Shown in pieces: positions 1 to 7,319 of a stretch of DNA of 64,000 nt. Origin of the DNA: Citrobacter sp. wls619 (GTDB lineage: Bacteria; Pseudomonadota; Gammaproteobacteria; Enterobacterales; Enterobacteriaceae); NCBI RefSeq assembly GCF_005281345.1, contig NZ_SZXJ01000035.1, forward strand, positions 285,138 to 349,137, read 5' to 3'. The position numbers and the translations under genes were made by a program. The notes beneath the pieces are model-generated. The model saw only the letters and a list, made by a program, of their open reading frames with translations. It had not been told where the DNA came from and searched no databases. The number at the start of each line of letters is the position of its first letter. The stretch's first letter is position 1.

Positions 1-126
1 GATATTTACAGCTTTCCTTATGTTAGCCATATGATTTACTACAGTACACAAGACACAAATATTGTTGTACTGGCAGTCTTACACCAAAGACGAGTACCAA
101 AAAAACATCTGGGACAACATTTGTAG
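1..126 (+). CDS. RelE/ParE-family toxin, C-terminal fragment cut by window edge
   Basis: The frame opened by the first base reads 41 codons to a TAG at 124-126. The residues (HMIYYS, then VLAVLHQRR and a terminal HLGQHL) match the C-terminal strands of ParE/RelE-superfamily toxins, which usually end with an LHQR-type motif. The start and any partner antitoxin lie outside the window, so completeness cannot be judged. A toxin-antitoxin module beside an orphan hcp gene fits an accessory region. The assignment rests only on this short tail. The next 216 bases hold no gene; they include a REP-like piece near 137-168 and an AT-rich hcp upstream region. Confidence 0.6.
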   Translation, partial: DIYSFPYVSHMIYYSTQDTNIVVLAVLHQRRVPKKHLGQHL

Positions 127-342
127 CCCGCCACCTTATTTGCCGGATGGCACTTGCGCTTCTCTGGCCTACTTTCAAAATGAATTAATCCTCCATAACC
201 AATCACCCTACTTATATATAGATATTTTAAATTGAGCCGTGGAATAATTTATTTATTTTTCTCTATTATTAATACCTTCACTATTGCAAACCAATCGTAA
301 AAACCCTCATATATTATTTTCTCAACAAAATGGATTATTAAA

Positions 343-828
343 ATGGCAATTCCTGCTTATCTCTGGCTCAAAGACGATGGTGGCTTACTTATAAAGGGAT
401 CTGTTGATGTAACCAATCGCGAACACTCAATCGAGGTGACATCGTTTAGCCATAACCTTTACATCCCAACGGATGGCAATACAGGAAAGCTTACTGGCAC
501 ACGTGTGCACGGCGCACTGATTTTTGAGAAGGAATTCGATAGCGCTTCACCTTATCTTTTTAAAGCCGTTGCCACAGGGCAAAGCTTGCAATCGGCAGAA
601 TTTAGGTGGTACGAGATCAATAATGCAGGTCAGGAAGCAGAGTACTACAACATGCTCCTCGAAGGGGTTAAAGTTGTATCCGTAACACCGATGATGCATG
701 ACACTAAAACTGTCATCAATGTTGGTCATAGAGAACAAGTACAGCTGCGTTACGATAAAATTACTTGGCATTATCTCGATGGTAACATCCAATATTCGGA
801 TGCCTGGAATGAACGCATAACCGAATAA
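343..828 (+). CDS. hcp: Hcp family type VI secretion tube protein (TssD)
   Basis: 161 residues, the usual Hcp length, starting MAIPAYLWLKDDGG, the family's typical opening (A-x-Y-L-x-L-x-D-x-x-G). Hcp hexamers stack into the inner tube of the type VI secretion system and carry small effectors in their lumen. No tss baseplate or sheath gene lies in this window, so this is an orphan hcp, presumably using machinery encoded elsewhere. It is followed after 10 bases by two small genes on the same strand that look like an effector and its immunity protein. Upstream DNA is AT-rich and has only a weak ribosome site, which fits an acquired cassette. Confidence 0.92.
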   Translation: MAIPAYLWLKDDGGLLIKGSVDVTNREHSIEVTSFSHNLYIPTDGNTGKLTGTRVHGALIFEKEFDSASPYLFKAVATGQSLQSAEFRWYEINNAGQEAEYYNMLLEGVKVVSVTPMMHDTKTVINVGHREQVQLRYDKITWHYLDGNIQYSDAWNERITE

Positions 829-838
829 GTGAAATCAT

Positions 839-1282
839 ATGGACACTATCGAAGAGCTTAACGGTACATATTTTTACAGAGGGTTTGCTAATCTTTCAGC
901 AGGAGAACTTCTTTTCTGGATTTTCCTGGATGAAACAAGTGAACAATTTGGCGTAAATGATTACATGACCTTGGGTCTAATTTTACTTGGTCAACCTACG
1001 ATCGCAACCAGAGGTAAGCCGATAGGGGCAACAGCAGGCACATCACCACTGAGCTCTCAGCTACGACACTGGTTAAATATAGAAACCAGACGTTTACCCC
1101 CCCTAACTACAGGAAGTATAAGACGATTAAAATTTGCATATGTAACAAATCTGGGCGCTTTTGTTGGAAGATGGATTCCAATATTGGGAATTGTCATAAT
1201 GGCTTATGACGTGACTGCGATTTCATACAAAGCCACAATTAAATACAACACTATAGCCATAGGTAAAGATAAGCTATGGTAA
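839..1282 (+). CDS. Putative Hcp-associated membrane-active effector
   Basis: 147 residues. The N-terminal half has no motif I can name. Residues about 90-147 carry a glycine-containing hydrophobic segment (GRWIPILGIVIMAYDV) followed by a TIKYNTIA...DKLW tail, an arrangement I associate with small membrane-targeting toxins encoded after hcp, PAAR or VgrG genes in enterobacteria. The gene starts 10 bases after hcp and overlaps the next gene by 7 bases, so the three are probably co-transcribed. The effector role is inferred from position and the hydrophobic C-terminus. No enzymatic motif was found, so membrane disruption is the likeliest activity if it is a toxin. Confidence 0.5.
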   Translation: MDTIEELNGTYFYRGFANLSAGELLFWIFLDETSEQFGVNDYMTLGLILLGQPTIATRGKPIGATAGTSPLSSQLRHWLNIETRRLPPLTTGSIRRLKFAYVTNLGAFVGRWIPILGIVIMAYDVTAISYKATIKYNTIAIGKDKLW

Positions 1283-1608
1283 GTGATAATGATGTCATCG
1301 CCTGGTACGATGAAACATTTAATAAACCCAGCTTATTCTTTAAAAAGCGTTGGCCAGTCACCCTCGATACCAGTCTTTCAACGGGAGATTATGTGTGGGC
1401 CAGTGAAACGGGCGCAGACATCATGGATGCCTACTTTGCAGCTTTCAATGTTGATTGCGCCAATTTCGATTTCTATAAATATTGGCCTATTGAGACATTC
1501 ATACTTTATGCAATTTTTACCTGTAGCAGAGATGACGATGAGCCACAGCCATTAACACTCCGCATGCTGGCAGAGTCTGCAAAAGCAGGTAAATGGCTTT
1601 ATGACTGA
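1276..1608 (+). CDS. DUF1493 family protein, putative immunity protein
   Basis: 110 residues. The ending P-L-T-L-R-M-L-A-E-S-A-K-A-G-K-W-L-Y-D is a hallmark of DUF1493 proteins, as are the acidic patch and the AFNVDCANFDFYKYWP segment in the middle. Members are small, acidic and cytosolic and occur behind polymorphic-toxin and type VI effector genes. The ATG lies inside the last codons of the putative effector (7-base overlap), a coupling typical of toxin-immunity pairs. Immunity function is an inference from this context; the family itself is functionally uncharacterised as far as I know. Confidence 0.72.
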   Translation: MVSDNDVIAWYDETFNKPSLFFKKRWPVTLDTSLSTGDYVWASETGADIMDAYFAAFNVDCANFDFYKYWPIETFILYAIFTCSRDDDEPQPLTLRMLAESAKAGKWLYD

Positions 1609-1655
1609 GGCTTATTGATGGATGCCATTTATCCGACCTACCGCTTCCAAAAAAT

Positions 1656-1685
1656 AAAGCCGCCGATCGGTTAATCAGCGGCTTT
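1656..1685. terminator. Bidirectional terminator between the hcp cassette and the autotransporter
   Basis: Arms AAAGCCGC and GCGGCTTT with a 14-base loop; the stem is flanked by A-rich sequence on the left and TTTT on the right. It sits between two convergent genes. Confidence 0.75.
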
Positions 1686-1702
1686 TACATTACTGCATTA
1701 CA

Positions 1703-4471
1703 TCAGAAGTTATATTTCACGCCCAACATACCGCGGGTATCGCTGTAGCCTTTGTCACCAACCTGTTGAGCCACGTTGCTCCACACATTGAGGCGCGGAG
1801 TGATTTGACCTTCAACGCCGACTTTCAGCTCGCCGATATTTTTGGTGCCGCGCATGTCGTTGCTCACATCGTCCATCTTCACGCTGGTCGTCTGCGTGTT
1901 GTGGATCCAGTTGGCTTCCACGAACGGCTGAAACTCGCGAGATTTACCGTCATCGATGGCGTTATGACCGTTGATATAAGCCTTCACACCCAGACGGGTC
2001 ATCAGGTTGCCATCAGTGTTGTCCTTCACGCGGGTACCGTTCGCTTCGCGGTGGTTGTCGGCCTGCACGTCCATCCACACCACCTGCGCTTTTGGTTGCA
2101 GCCAGTAGCTGTTGCGCTCACTTTCACCCAGCTTGAAGCTATAACCGGCTTCGACCGAAGCGGTTATTCCGCTGGATTTATATTTCTCCGTCGCCTGCTC
2201 CTGGCCCATCACTTTGTTATCAAACCAGTTGTACAGCGCCCAGGTATCCACATAGGTACCTGACTTGTCAGCCTCATTGGCATACCAGGTACCGTACAGC
2301 CCCACACTGTAGCCAGTAATCTGACCACGCGAATAGTAGCCGGTCAGGCTGGACTGCGTGCGGCTCTGGCTGTTGGCATAACCGGCCATCGCGCCAATGT
2401 GCCAGCGATCAAGACCATCACTACTCCACTGCGCCAGATCGCCGCCTAACTGCATCACATAGCTGTTGCTTTGGGTGTTTAGTTGCCCGCTACTCTCTTT
2501 GAAACGGGTATGCGCCCCAACGTTACGCAGCCACAAACTGGTGACTTTTTTCTCGCCAGTCAGCATGTCGGTGTACTGTGTTTCACCCAGACGGTCGTGC
2601 AGTCGGGTCATAAACAGCGTGTTAGCAGCATAGTTGTTCGCCAGATAGCTACCCGCTTCCGGGCGGTACTGCTGCTCGGTAACCGGAGGCACATCGGGTT
2701 CTTCCGGTTCAGGAATAATCGGGTCCACAGGATCGACCGGGTCTGGACTAACCGGATCAGGGTCATGCGGATCGACGGGGTCCGGGTCTTCCGGCTGAAT
2801 AAAACTGGTCAGATACCAGTTGTTACCCTTCTGCACCACGTTATAGTCGTACGCCCCGGCAACAATACGGCCCGCTTTCTCAAAAGTACCGTCAGAATTA
2901 CCAGCCACTTCGATAATCTCAATACCTTCAATGGTCTGCGCCCCGGCCCCGCCAATGTTATTTACCGCCACAAACGCATTACCCGCGGTGTTGCCGAGCA
3001 CTTTCAGCTTGTCGGTTTCGGAGGTATCGTCATTCAGGACGGTATTGAAAACCAGTTTGCCGCCGTTCCCGGTGAAATCTTCATTGATGGTAAGCGTCTG
3101 CCACGGTTCACCGTCAGCATGGCCAAAGTTCACGACTGCTCCACCGTTCAGCGTCAGGTCAGTCAGCGTTGAGCTGTTGGTCATGTTCCAGGTTGCATCG
3201 CTCATTTTAAGCGAGATAACGCCCGTCCCGGCAGTAGCGCTGGTGATATATGACGCGCCTTCCCACAGCGAGTTATCGGTCATATTGAGCGTAATGGTGC
3301 TATTTTGCTGTGGCAGGCTGCTCGTTGCGGCAGTCGCACTGGCGGCGTGAAGATCGCCGTTGATGAGGAAGCGCCCGCCAGCAGAACCATCCACAATGCC
3401 ACCCGTTTCGGTGCTGATGGCATAGCTTTCATTGCTGTGATTGCCCGCCATGGTAATGGCGGCACCGCCTGCGAGGTTTATCGCACCGCGTGAAGCTGCA
3501 TACAGGCCGCGCGGGGCTTTGCTGTATGATGCCGCTTTCGCCGAACTGTTGACGTTGATTGTTGCATTTTCGCCAAGATTCACGGTCGCGTTGGTGGAAT
3601 ATACCGCATGTGCGCTGACGCCGTTGACCGTAATCGTCGCGTTGTTACCCAGTTCCGTTTTCGATGATGAGGCAGCATAAATCCCCGTGGAGGAAGCACC
3701 CGACGTCTCAATGGTCGCGTCATTGCCAAGCAGGATCGAGGAACCGCTCTGCCCGGTGCGAAGACCTTCTGAACTGTCACCTGTCGTCACAATGTGTGCC
3801 CGGTCGCCGACGACAATAGTATTTTTGGCCTGCGTGGCGTCTTTCATCGCGTTTGCTGTGATACCACGGCCCTGGGAACCGGTGGTTTGAATATACAGAT
3901 CGTCGCCGACGTAAATGCTGGCCGAGCCTTTCCACCCCTGGCTATAGGAGTTGTAACCGGCGTTAATACCGTCACCATCCTGACCGTCGACATAAATGCT
4001 GGTACGATCCCCGGTGATGATAAAGACCGGGTTATCCGGCGTATTGGCCCCGTGTGTGCGGATACCGTCAACTTCTTTACCATTATTGGCGGCATTCTTC
4101 GACTGCGTGCGAATCGTCAGGTCGTCACCGAAAATAACGCCCGGACTACCCGTGGGGCTGTTCTGAATAACGGTAACAGAGTGCTCAAAAGCTTCAGCAC
4201 CCGGTCCATTAATCGTTAATCCATTACCATAAACGGGAATAGTGCCCGCACTCCATTGGTAAACATAATTTGGCATGGCGCTGGTTTTTGCGAAATTCGC
4301 ATTTGCCTGAGCTGGGATTATAGCCTGCAATTCCGGGGGCAGACTGCTCACCAGCCCGCTGGAAGGAAGACTATCAACGTCAACCCAGGCGGCATGGGTT
4401 GAAAATATCATTGAGGCCAACGCGGCTGATACCGATATAGCAATACGTGAGTAATTCCTGGGGTTTGGCAT
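1703..4471 (-). CDS. Autotransporter adhesin (type Va, MisL/AIDA-like)
   Basis: 922 residues. A signal peptide (cleavage near A27-A28) is followed by a passenger of repeated short beta-helix motifs rich in G-N-D-A-T-I repeats, as in pertactin/AIDA-type beta-solenoids. A proline/aspartate-rich linker spans about residues 557-595, and an autotransporter beta-barrel of about 320 residues ends in G-V-K-Y-N-F, the C-terminal aromatic signature used by the BAM complex. No catalytic serine-protease motif was seen, so adhesion is the likely role. An AGGAGG ribosome site precedes the ATG. It lies 74 bases downstream of a LuxR-type gene on the same strand, with a MarT-like regulator beyond. In Salmonella SPI-3, MarT activates the autotransporter gene misL; equivalence here is inference. 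Confidence 0.9.
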   Translation of the reverse strand: MPNPRNYSRIAISVSAALASMIFSTHAAWVDVDSLPSSGLVSSLPPELQAIIPAQANANFAKTSAMPNYVYQWSAGTIPVYGNGLTINGPGAEAFEHSVTVIQNSPTGSPGVIFGDDLTIRTQSKNAANNGKEVDGIRTHGANTPDNPVFIITGDRTSIYVDGQDGDGINAGYNSYSQGWKGSASIYVGDDLYIQTTGSQGRGITANAMKDATQAKNTIVVGDRAHIVTTGDSSEGLRTGQSGSSILLGNDATIETSGASSTGIYAASSSKTELGNNATITVNGVSAHAVYSTNATVNLGENATINVNSSAKAASYSKAPRGLYAASRGAINLAGGAAITMAGNHSNESYAISTETGGIVDGSAGGRFLINGDLHAASATAATSSLPQQNSTITLNMTDNSLWEGASYITSATAGTGVISLKMSDATWNMTNSSTLTDLTLNGGAVVNFGHADGEPWQTLTINEDFTGNGGKLVFNTVLNDDTSETDKLKVLGNTAGNAFVAVNNIGGAGAQTIEGIEIIEVAGNSDGTFEKAGRIVAGAYDYNVVQKGNNWYLTSFIQPEDPDPVDPHDPDPVSPDPVDPVDPIIPEPEEPDVPPVTEQQYRPEAGSYLANNYAANTLFMTRLHDRLGETQYTDMLTGEKKVTSLWLRNVGAHTRFKESSGQLNTQSNSYVMQLGGDLAQWSSDGLDRWHIGAMAGYANSQSRTQSSLTGYYSRGQITGYSVGLYGTWYANEADKSGTYVDTWALYNWFDNKVMGQEQATEKYKSSGITASVEAGYSFKLGESERNSYWLQPKAQVVWMDVQADNHREANGTRVKDNTDGNLMTRLGVKAYINGHNAIDDGKSREFQPFVEANWIHNTQTTSVKMDDVSNDMRGTKNIGELKVGVEGQITPRLNVWSNVAQQVGDKGYSDTRGMLGVKYNF

Positions 4472-4545
4472 AATAGCCTCCTGCTTTTGGGCGTAGAGCG
4501 TCCGTCACATCGCCATGATGTGAAAATAATAAAATGAAAATAGAT

Positions 4546-5163
4546 TTATAAAATATTAGAGAGAATTTTATGAATACTTAGACCCAGCTTATCTTCAAGC
4601 CGAAGTTTATATACATATATTCTTTTAATATCTATATTGTCTATCTTGGTTATTTGCTGAATACTAATTCCTGAAACAAATCGCTTCAGTAATATCATTT
4701 CCGTGTAGTTTAATGAGCGTCCGCGTTTGCTATTGGCGAGATGGCCAGTAAACAGTCGGCGGATTTTCTGATGTTGGATATCCTCATCATCGTCAGAATA
4801 AATAATACCTTGTATTTTATTACTTTTTGCAAGCCAGTAATTGGCTAGCGGCGTCAGGATCCTGTCAGATATCAGAACGATATGCATACCACTTTGCGTC
4901 AGGCGATCCACCCAGTGCGGATCGGCAAACAGGCGTAAATTTGGGAATGAAAAGTCAATAAAAATAAACCCATGAGATAAATAGTTCTGATTATTAAGCA
5001 GGAGTTTTTCGATAATTCCTGTTTTCAGAAAACGATTTCCCTCTGGCCAGATTGCAAAAGCGGCACGGTGACAGTACTGTGCTCGTACCGCAGCATCCGG
5101 AAATAATTGACAGGATAATTCACAGCTTATGCAACGAACACTCTGTAGCGGTTTTATCTTCAT
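4546..5163 (-). CDS. LuxR-type (helix-turn-helix) transcriptional regulator
   Basis: 205 residues. The N-terminal two thirds resembles a degenerate receiver-like fold (FIFIDFSFPNLRLF, IVLISDRI) without an obvious phospho-acceptor site. Residues about 145-203 form a LuxR/GerE-type helix-turn-helix (LNYTEMILLKRFVSG, then IQQITKIDNIDIKRIYVYK). This layout is seen in fimbrial and surface-structure regulators of enterobacteria. It is encoded directly upstream of the autotransporter and probably co-transcribed with it. The ATG at 5163 is preferred; an in-frame TTG lies just before it. Low GC suggests acquisition by transfer. Confidence 0.75.
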   Translation of the reverse strand: MKIKPLQSVRCISCELSCQLFPDAAVRAQYCHRAAFAIWPEGNRFLKTGIIEKLLLNNQNYLSHGFIFIDFSFPNLRLFADPHWVDRLTQSGMHIVLISDRILTPLANYWLAKSNKIQGIIYSDDDEDIQHQKIRRLFTGHLANSKRGRSLNYTEMILLKRFVSGISIQQITKIDNIDIKRIYVYKLRLEDKLGLSIHKILSNIL

Positions 5164-5738
5164 CAACGATGACCCCTGCTATTTTTCCCTAAATATTTCA
5201 TTGGTAAATAAATGTGTCAATCCAACACATTGTGAGTTCCATGTCAGTTAATAACAGAGAGTCATTAGAAATGTTATAAACTCCTGGGGAGTAAATTAAC
5301 ATTGGCTATAAATAACATGATGCAGCGTAGTATCCCGACGTTTTATATCGGATTATTCGCCAGTTCATTAGGATTTTTATGCATAAACCCGGGCTATAGG
5401 ATAAATCTGAATATAGCACTATTTGCTAAAACACAACCTTAATGAACGATACTTATTAATAACACAATTCTGATAACTCAATCACCCTTGTGATGCTGAG
5501 GATAAATATAATTGTCATTCAGATAAAACTGTAATGAATTCTTATTATTTCACCTTAGCTAATTCTCACCTAAGAAATAACAAGGATAACTTATTGTATT
5601 TAAAGACATTTTCAGGAAAACAAAAATTTCTTATCTTCGAACATGTACAAAGATAGAGGCGCGCTATCAATTTGCATGTAGTATTAAAAGGTGCACTACA
5701 GCACTCCGTGGTGCGTTACGTTACAGAGGGTCGGGTAA
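5164..5738. other. AT-rich divergent regulatory region, no gene seen
   Basis: 575 bases between the divergent luxR-like and marT-like genes. No supportable open frame. It is strongly AT-rich, as expected for an H-NS-bound virulence-type promoter region. A short hairpin-forming stretch lies near 5700-5715 just before the marT-like start. No specific promoter is assigned. Confidence 0.5.
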
Positions 5739-6527
5739 TTGTACCTTATCAATCAGTTGGTCGAATTCAATCCTGATAACAAAAGCCTGGTCAACCGGCA
5801 GACCGGGCGATCAATTCAACTGCAACTTCCTGCCTCACTGTGTTTTCTCTATTTAATTACTCACGCGAGTGACATTGTTTCTCAGAACACGCTGATAAAA
5901 GTAGGCTGGGGAGAGAGAAATAATGTCACGACGACCAATACTCTCTACCAGGCTATTCTGACGCTGCGTAATGCACTGGCGGATGTCGGGCTGCCCCGAG
6001 ATACGGTGAAAACTATTTCCCGCCGCGGACTTACATTGAATGAAAATACGCAGGTAGAGACAATTACGCTTTCTCCTGGTGATGTTTCTTTGTCAGCCAG
6101 TATTCCAGGAAATGACGCTTCTGAGGTAATACTCCCCCCGGCACAGACAACGCAGCTCGCGTGGGGGAACCTTTTATTTACCGCCAGCGCGGTTATCGTC
6201 ATCCTGATTATCTGGCTGGTGTGGTATCAGACGCGCCCGACCATGCCGTTTAACAATTTTGTGTCCATCTCTATGCAGATTCCATCGCGTCAGAGCTGCA
6301 AGATTTATTATTCACCGAATGAGCAAGATCACGAGGGCTATTTCAGCCTGATGCAGTTACATCCCGAGCTCTGTGAAAAAAACAAACATGTGTTTCTTAC
6401 CGGTTACCGTAAAGCAGAAAGAGTAGTGGCATTTGTATGCGATAAAGATGCGCGGGTTGATGCTCGCGCATTTTGTACCACCCATTATTACTGGATGCGC
6501 GAGACGAGAAATGAAAAAAACACGTAA
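5739..6527 (+). CDS. MarT/CadC-like (ToxR-type) membrane-anchored transcriptional activator
   Basis: 262 residues. Residues 1-105 form an OmpR-type winged helix-turn-helix, with the GWGERNNVTTTNTLYQAILTL recognition region and an ISRRGLTL wing. A single membrane segment lies at about 143-164. The C-terminal periplasmic part has four cysteines (187, 212, 234, 246) that could pair. This is the ToxR/CadC architecture: cytosolic DNA binding coupled to a periplasmic sensor. The start is TTG; an in-frame TAA directly precedes it, so no upstream start exists, and GAGGG gives a ribosome site. The adjacent fidL-like gene overlaps by 17 bases, reproducing the Salmonella marT-fidL pair. The likely target is the divergent luxR-autotransporter unit. 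Confidence 0.82.
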   Translation: MYLINQLVEFNPDNKSLVNRQTGRSIQLQLPASLCFLYLITHASDIVSQNTLIKVGWGERNNVTTTNTLYQAILTLRNALADVGLPRDTVKTISRRGLTLNENTQVETITLSPGDVSLSASIPGNDASEVILPPAQTTQLAWGNLLFTASAVIVILIIWLVWYQTRPTMPFNNFVSISMQIPSRQSCKIYYSPNEQDHEGYFSLMQLHPELCEKNKHVFLTGYRKAERVVAFVCDKDARVDARAFCTTHYYWMRETRNEKNT

Positions 6528-6975
6528 TCAGACCCTGCTCGTAGCCGTGCTGGTCGTGATGTTCGGTTCAGGTGCCTGGTTATGGCACTCGCGGTATGCA
6601 GACCAGCCACTGAATTGTGTGGGAAACGTTGAATGGAATATTGGCAACAAGCGTTTTACCGGCACAGTATCGTTTCGCATGCGCAATGATGAAGGGCTGG
6701 CGACCATCACCGGAAAGTTATATGGGCATAACACCACGGATATCAGCAGAAACATTTATTTTAGCTATACCCGGCAGCACGATGCGCGATTATTGCAGGC
6801 GATGCAGGTCGTAAAAACCTTTGCTGACACAGCAGATGAGGCCGATATCAACACGACTCTGCCAGGGTTTTATCGCCAGACCGGACGGAGTCTGAGCCTG
6901 GTGATGGAGGAGTATAAAGGCGCATGGATTTTTGCGAGTTCAAGTGTTCCCTCACTGTACTGCCGTAAAAAGTAA
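6511..6975 (+). CDS. FidL-like membrane protein
   Basis: 154 residues with one N-terminal membrane anchor (about residues 8-26) and a predicted periplasmic domain containing a C36...C151 pair. The sequence pattern (N-C-x-G-N-V-E-W, RFTGTVSFRM, LCGxx-like tail SLYCRKK) matches FidL-like proteins, which are encoded next to MarT-type regulators. The ATG overlaps the regulator's 3' end by 17 bases, implying translational coupling. By analogy with ToxR-ToxS it may modulate the regulator's periplasmic domain; that is inference. The start was chosen at 6511 because upstream in-frame ATGs lie deep in the marT-like gene. Confidence 0.72.
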   Translation: MKKTRNQTLLVAVLVVMFGSGAWLWHSRYADQPLNCVGNVEWNIGNKRFTGTVSFRMRNDEGLATITGKLYGHNTTDISRNIYFSYTRQHDARLLQAMQVVKTFADTADEADINTTLPGFYRQTGRSLSLVMEEYKGAWIFASSSVPSLYCRKK

Positions 6976-7319
6976 CATCAGATTCAGATACAAAAAATAC
7001 CGTTCTTCCGTGGAGATGCATATTTGTCATCATTGACTTACGAGACATGTGTCACTGAATACACCAATAACCCATTGCTATTCTTTCCCCCGAATCAGGA
7101 AACCTCCTGAATACCTTGATATTCATTGCGTAATAATTAAGCGAAATGGACGCGTTATTTCGTCCCGAAGACTTCAACAGACCAATGGATATTTGGAGAA
7201 AACGTGGGCAGGGACGTTTATCTCTCCGGCGAGCAATGTCTGACCAGTCAGACGTTTTCGCATTTCAGGAAACAATGTGTTTCCGATGTATTTATGGCGT
7301 ACTTATCGAGGGATATTTA
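6976..7319. other. Intergenic region with a 16-bp palindrome
   Basis: 344 bases between the fidL-like gene and the C69 dipeptidase. No supportable gene. Positions 7238-7253 form an inverted repeat (GTCTGAC, CA spacer, GTCAGAC) about 70 bases before the dipeptidase start, a possible operator. The rest is AT-rich. Confidence 0.45.

Noticed and set aside
1283..1555. 90-codon frame in another phase over the DUF1493 gene
   Set aside because: Same-strand shadow; the DUF1493 frame has the family's ending and a coupled start.
1766..4219. Several open frames of 60-230 codons on the plus strand across the autotransporter gene
   Set aside because: They are antisense to a strong coding region with signal peptide, linker and barrel, show no protein family pattern and have no ribosome sites.
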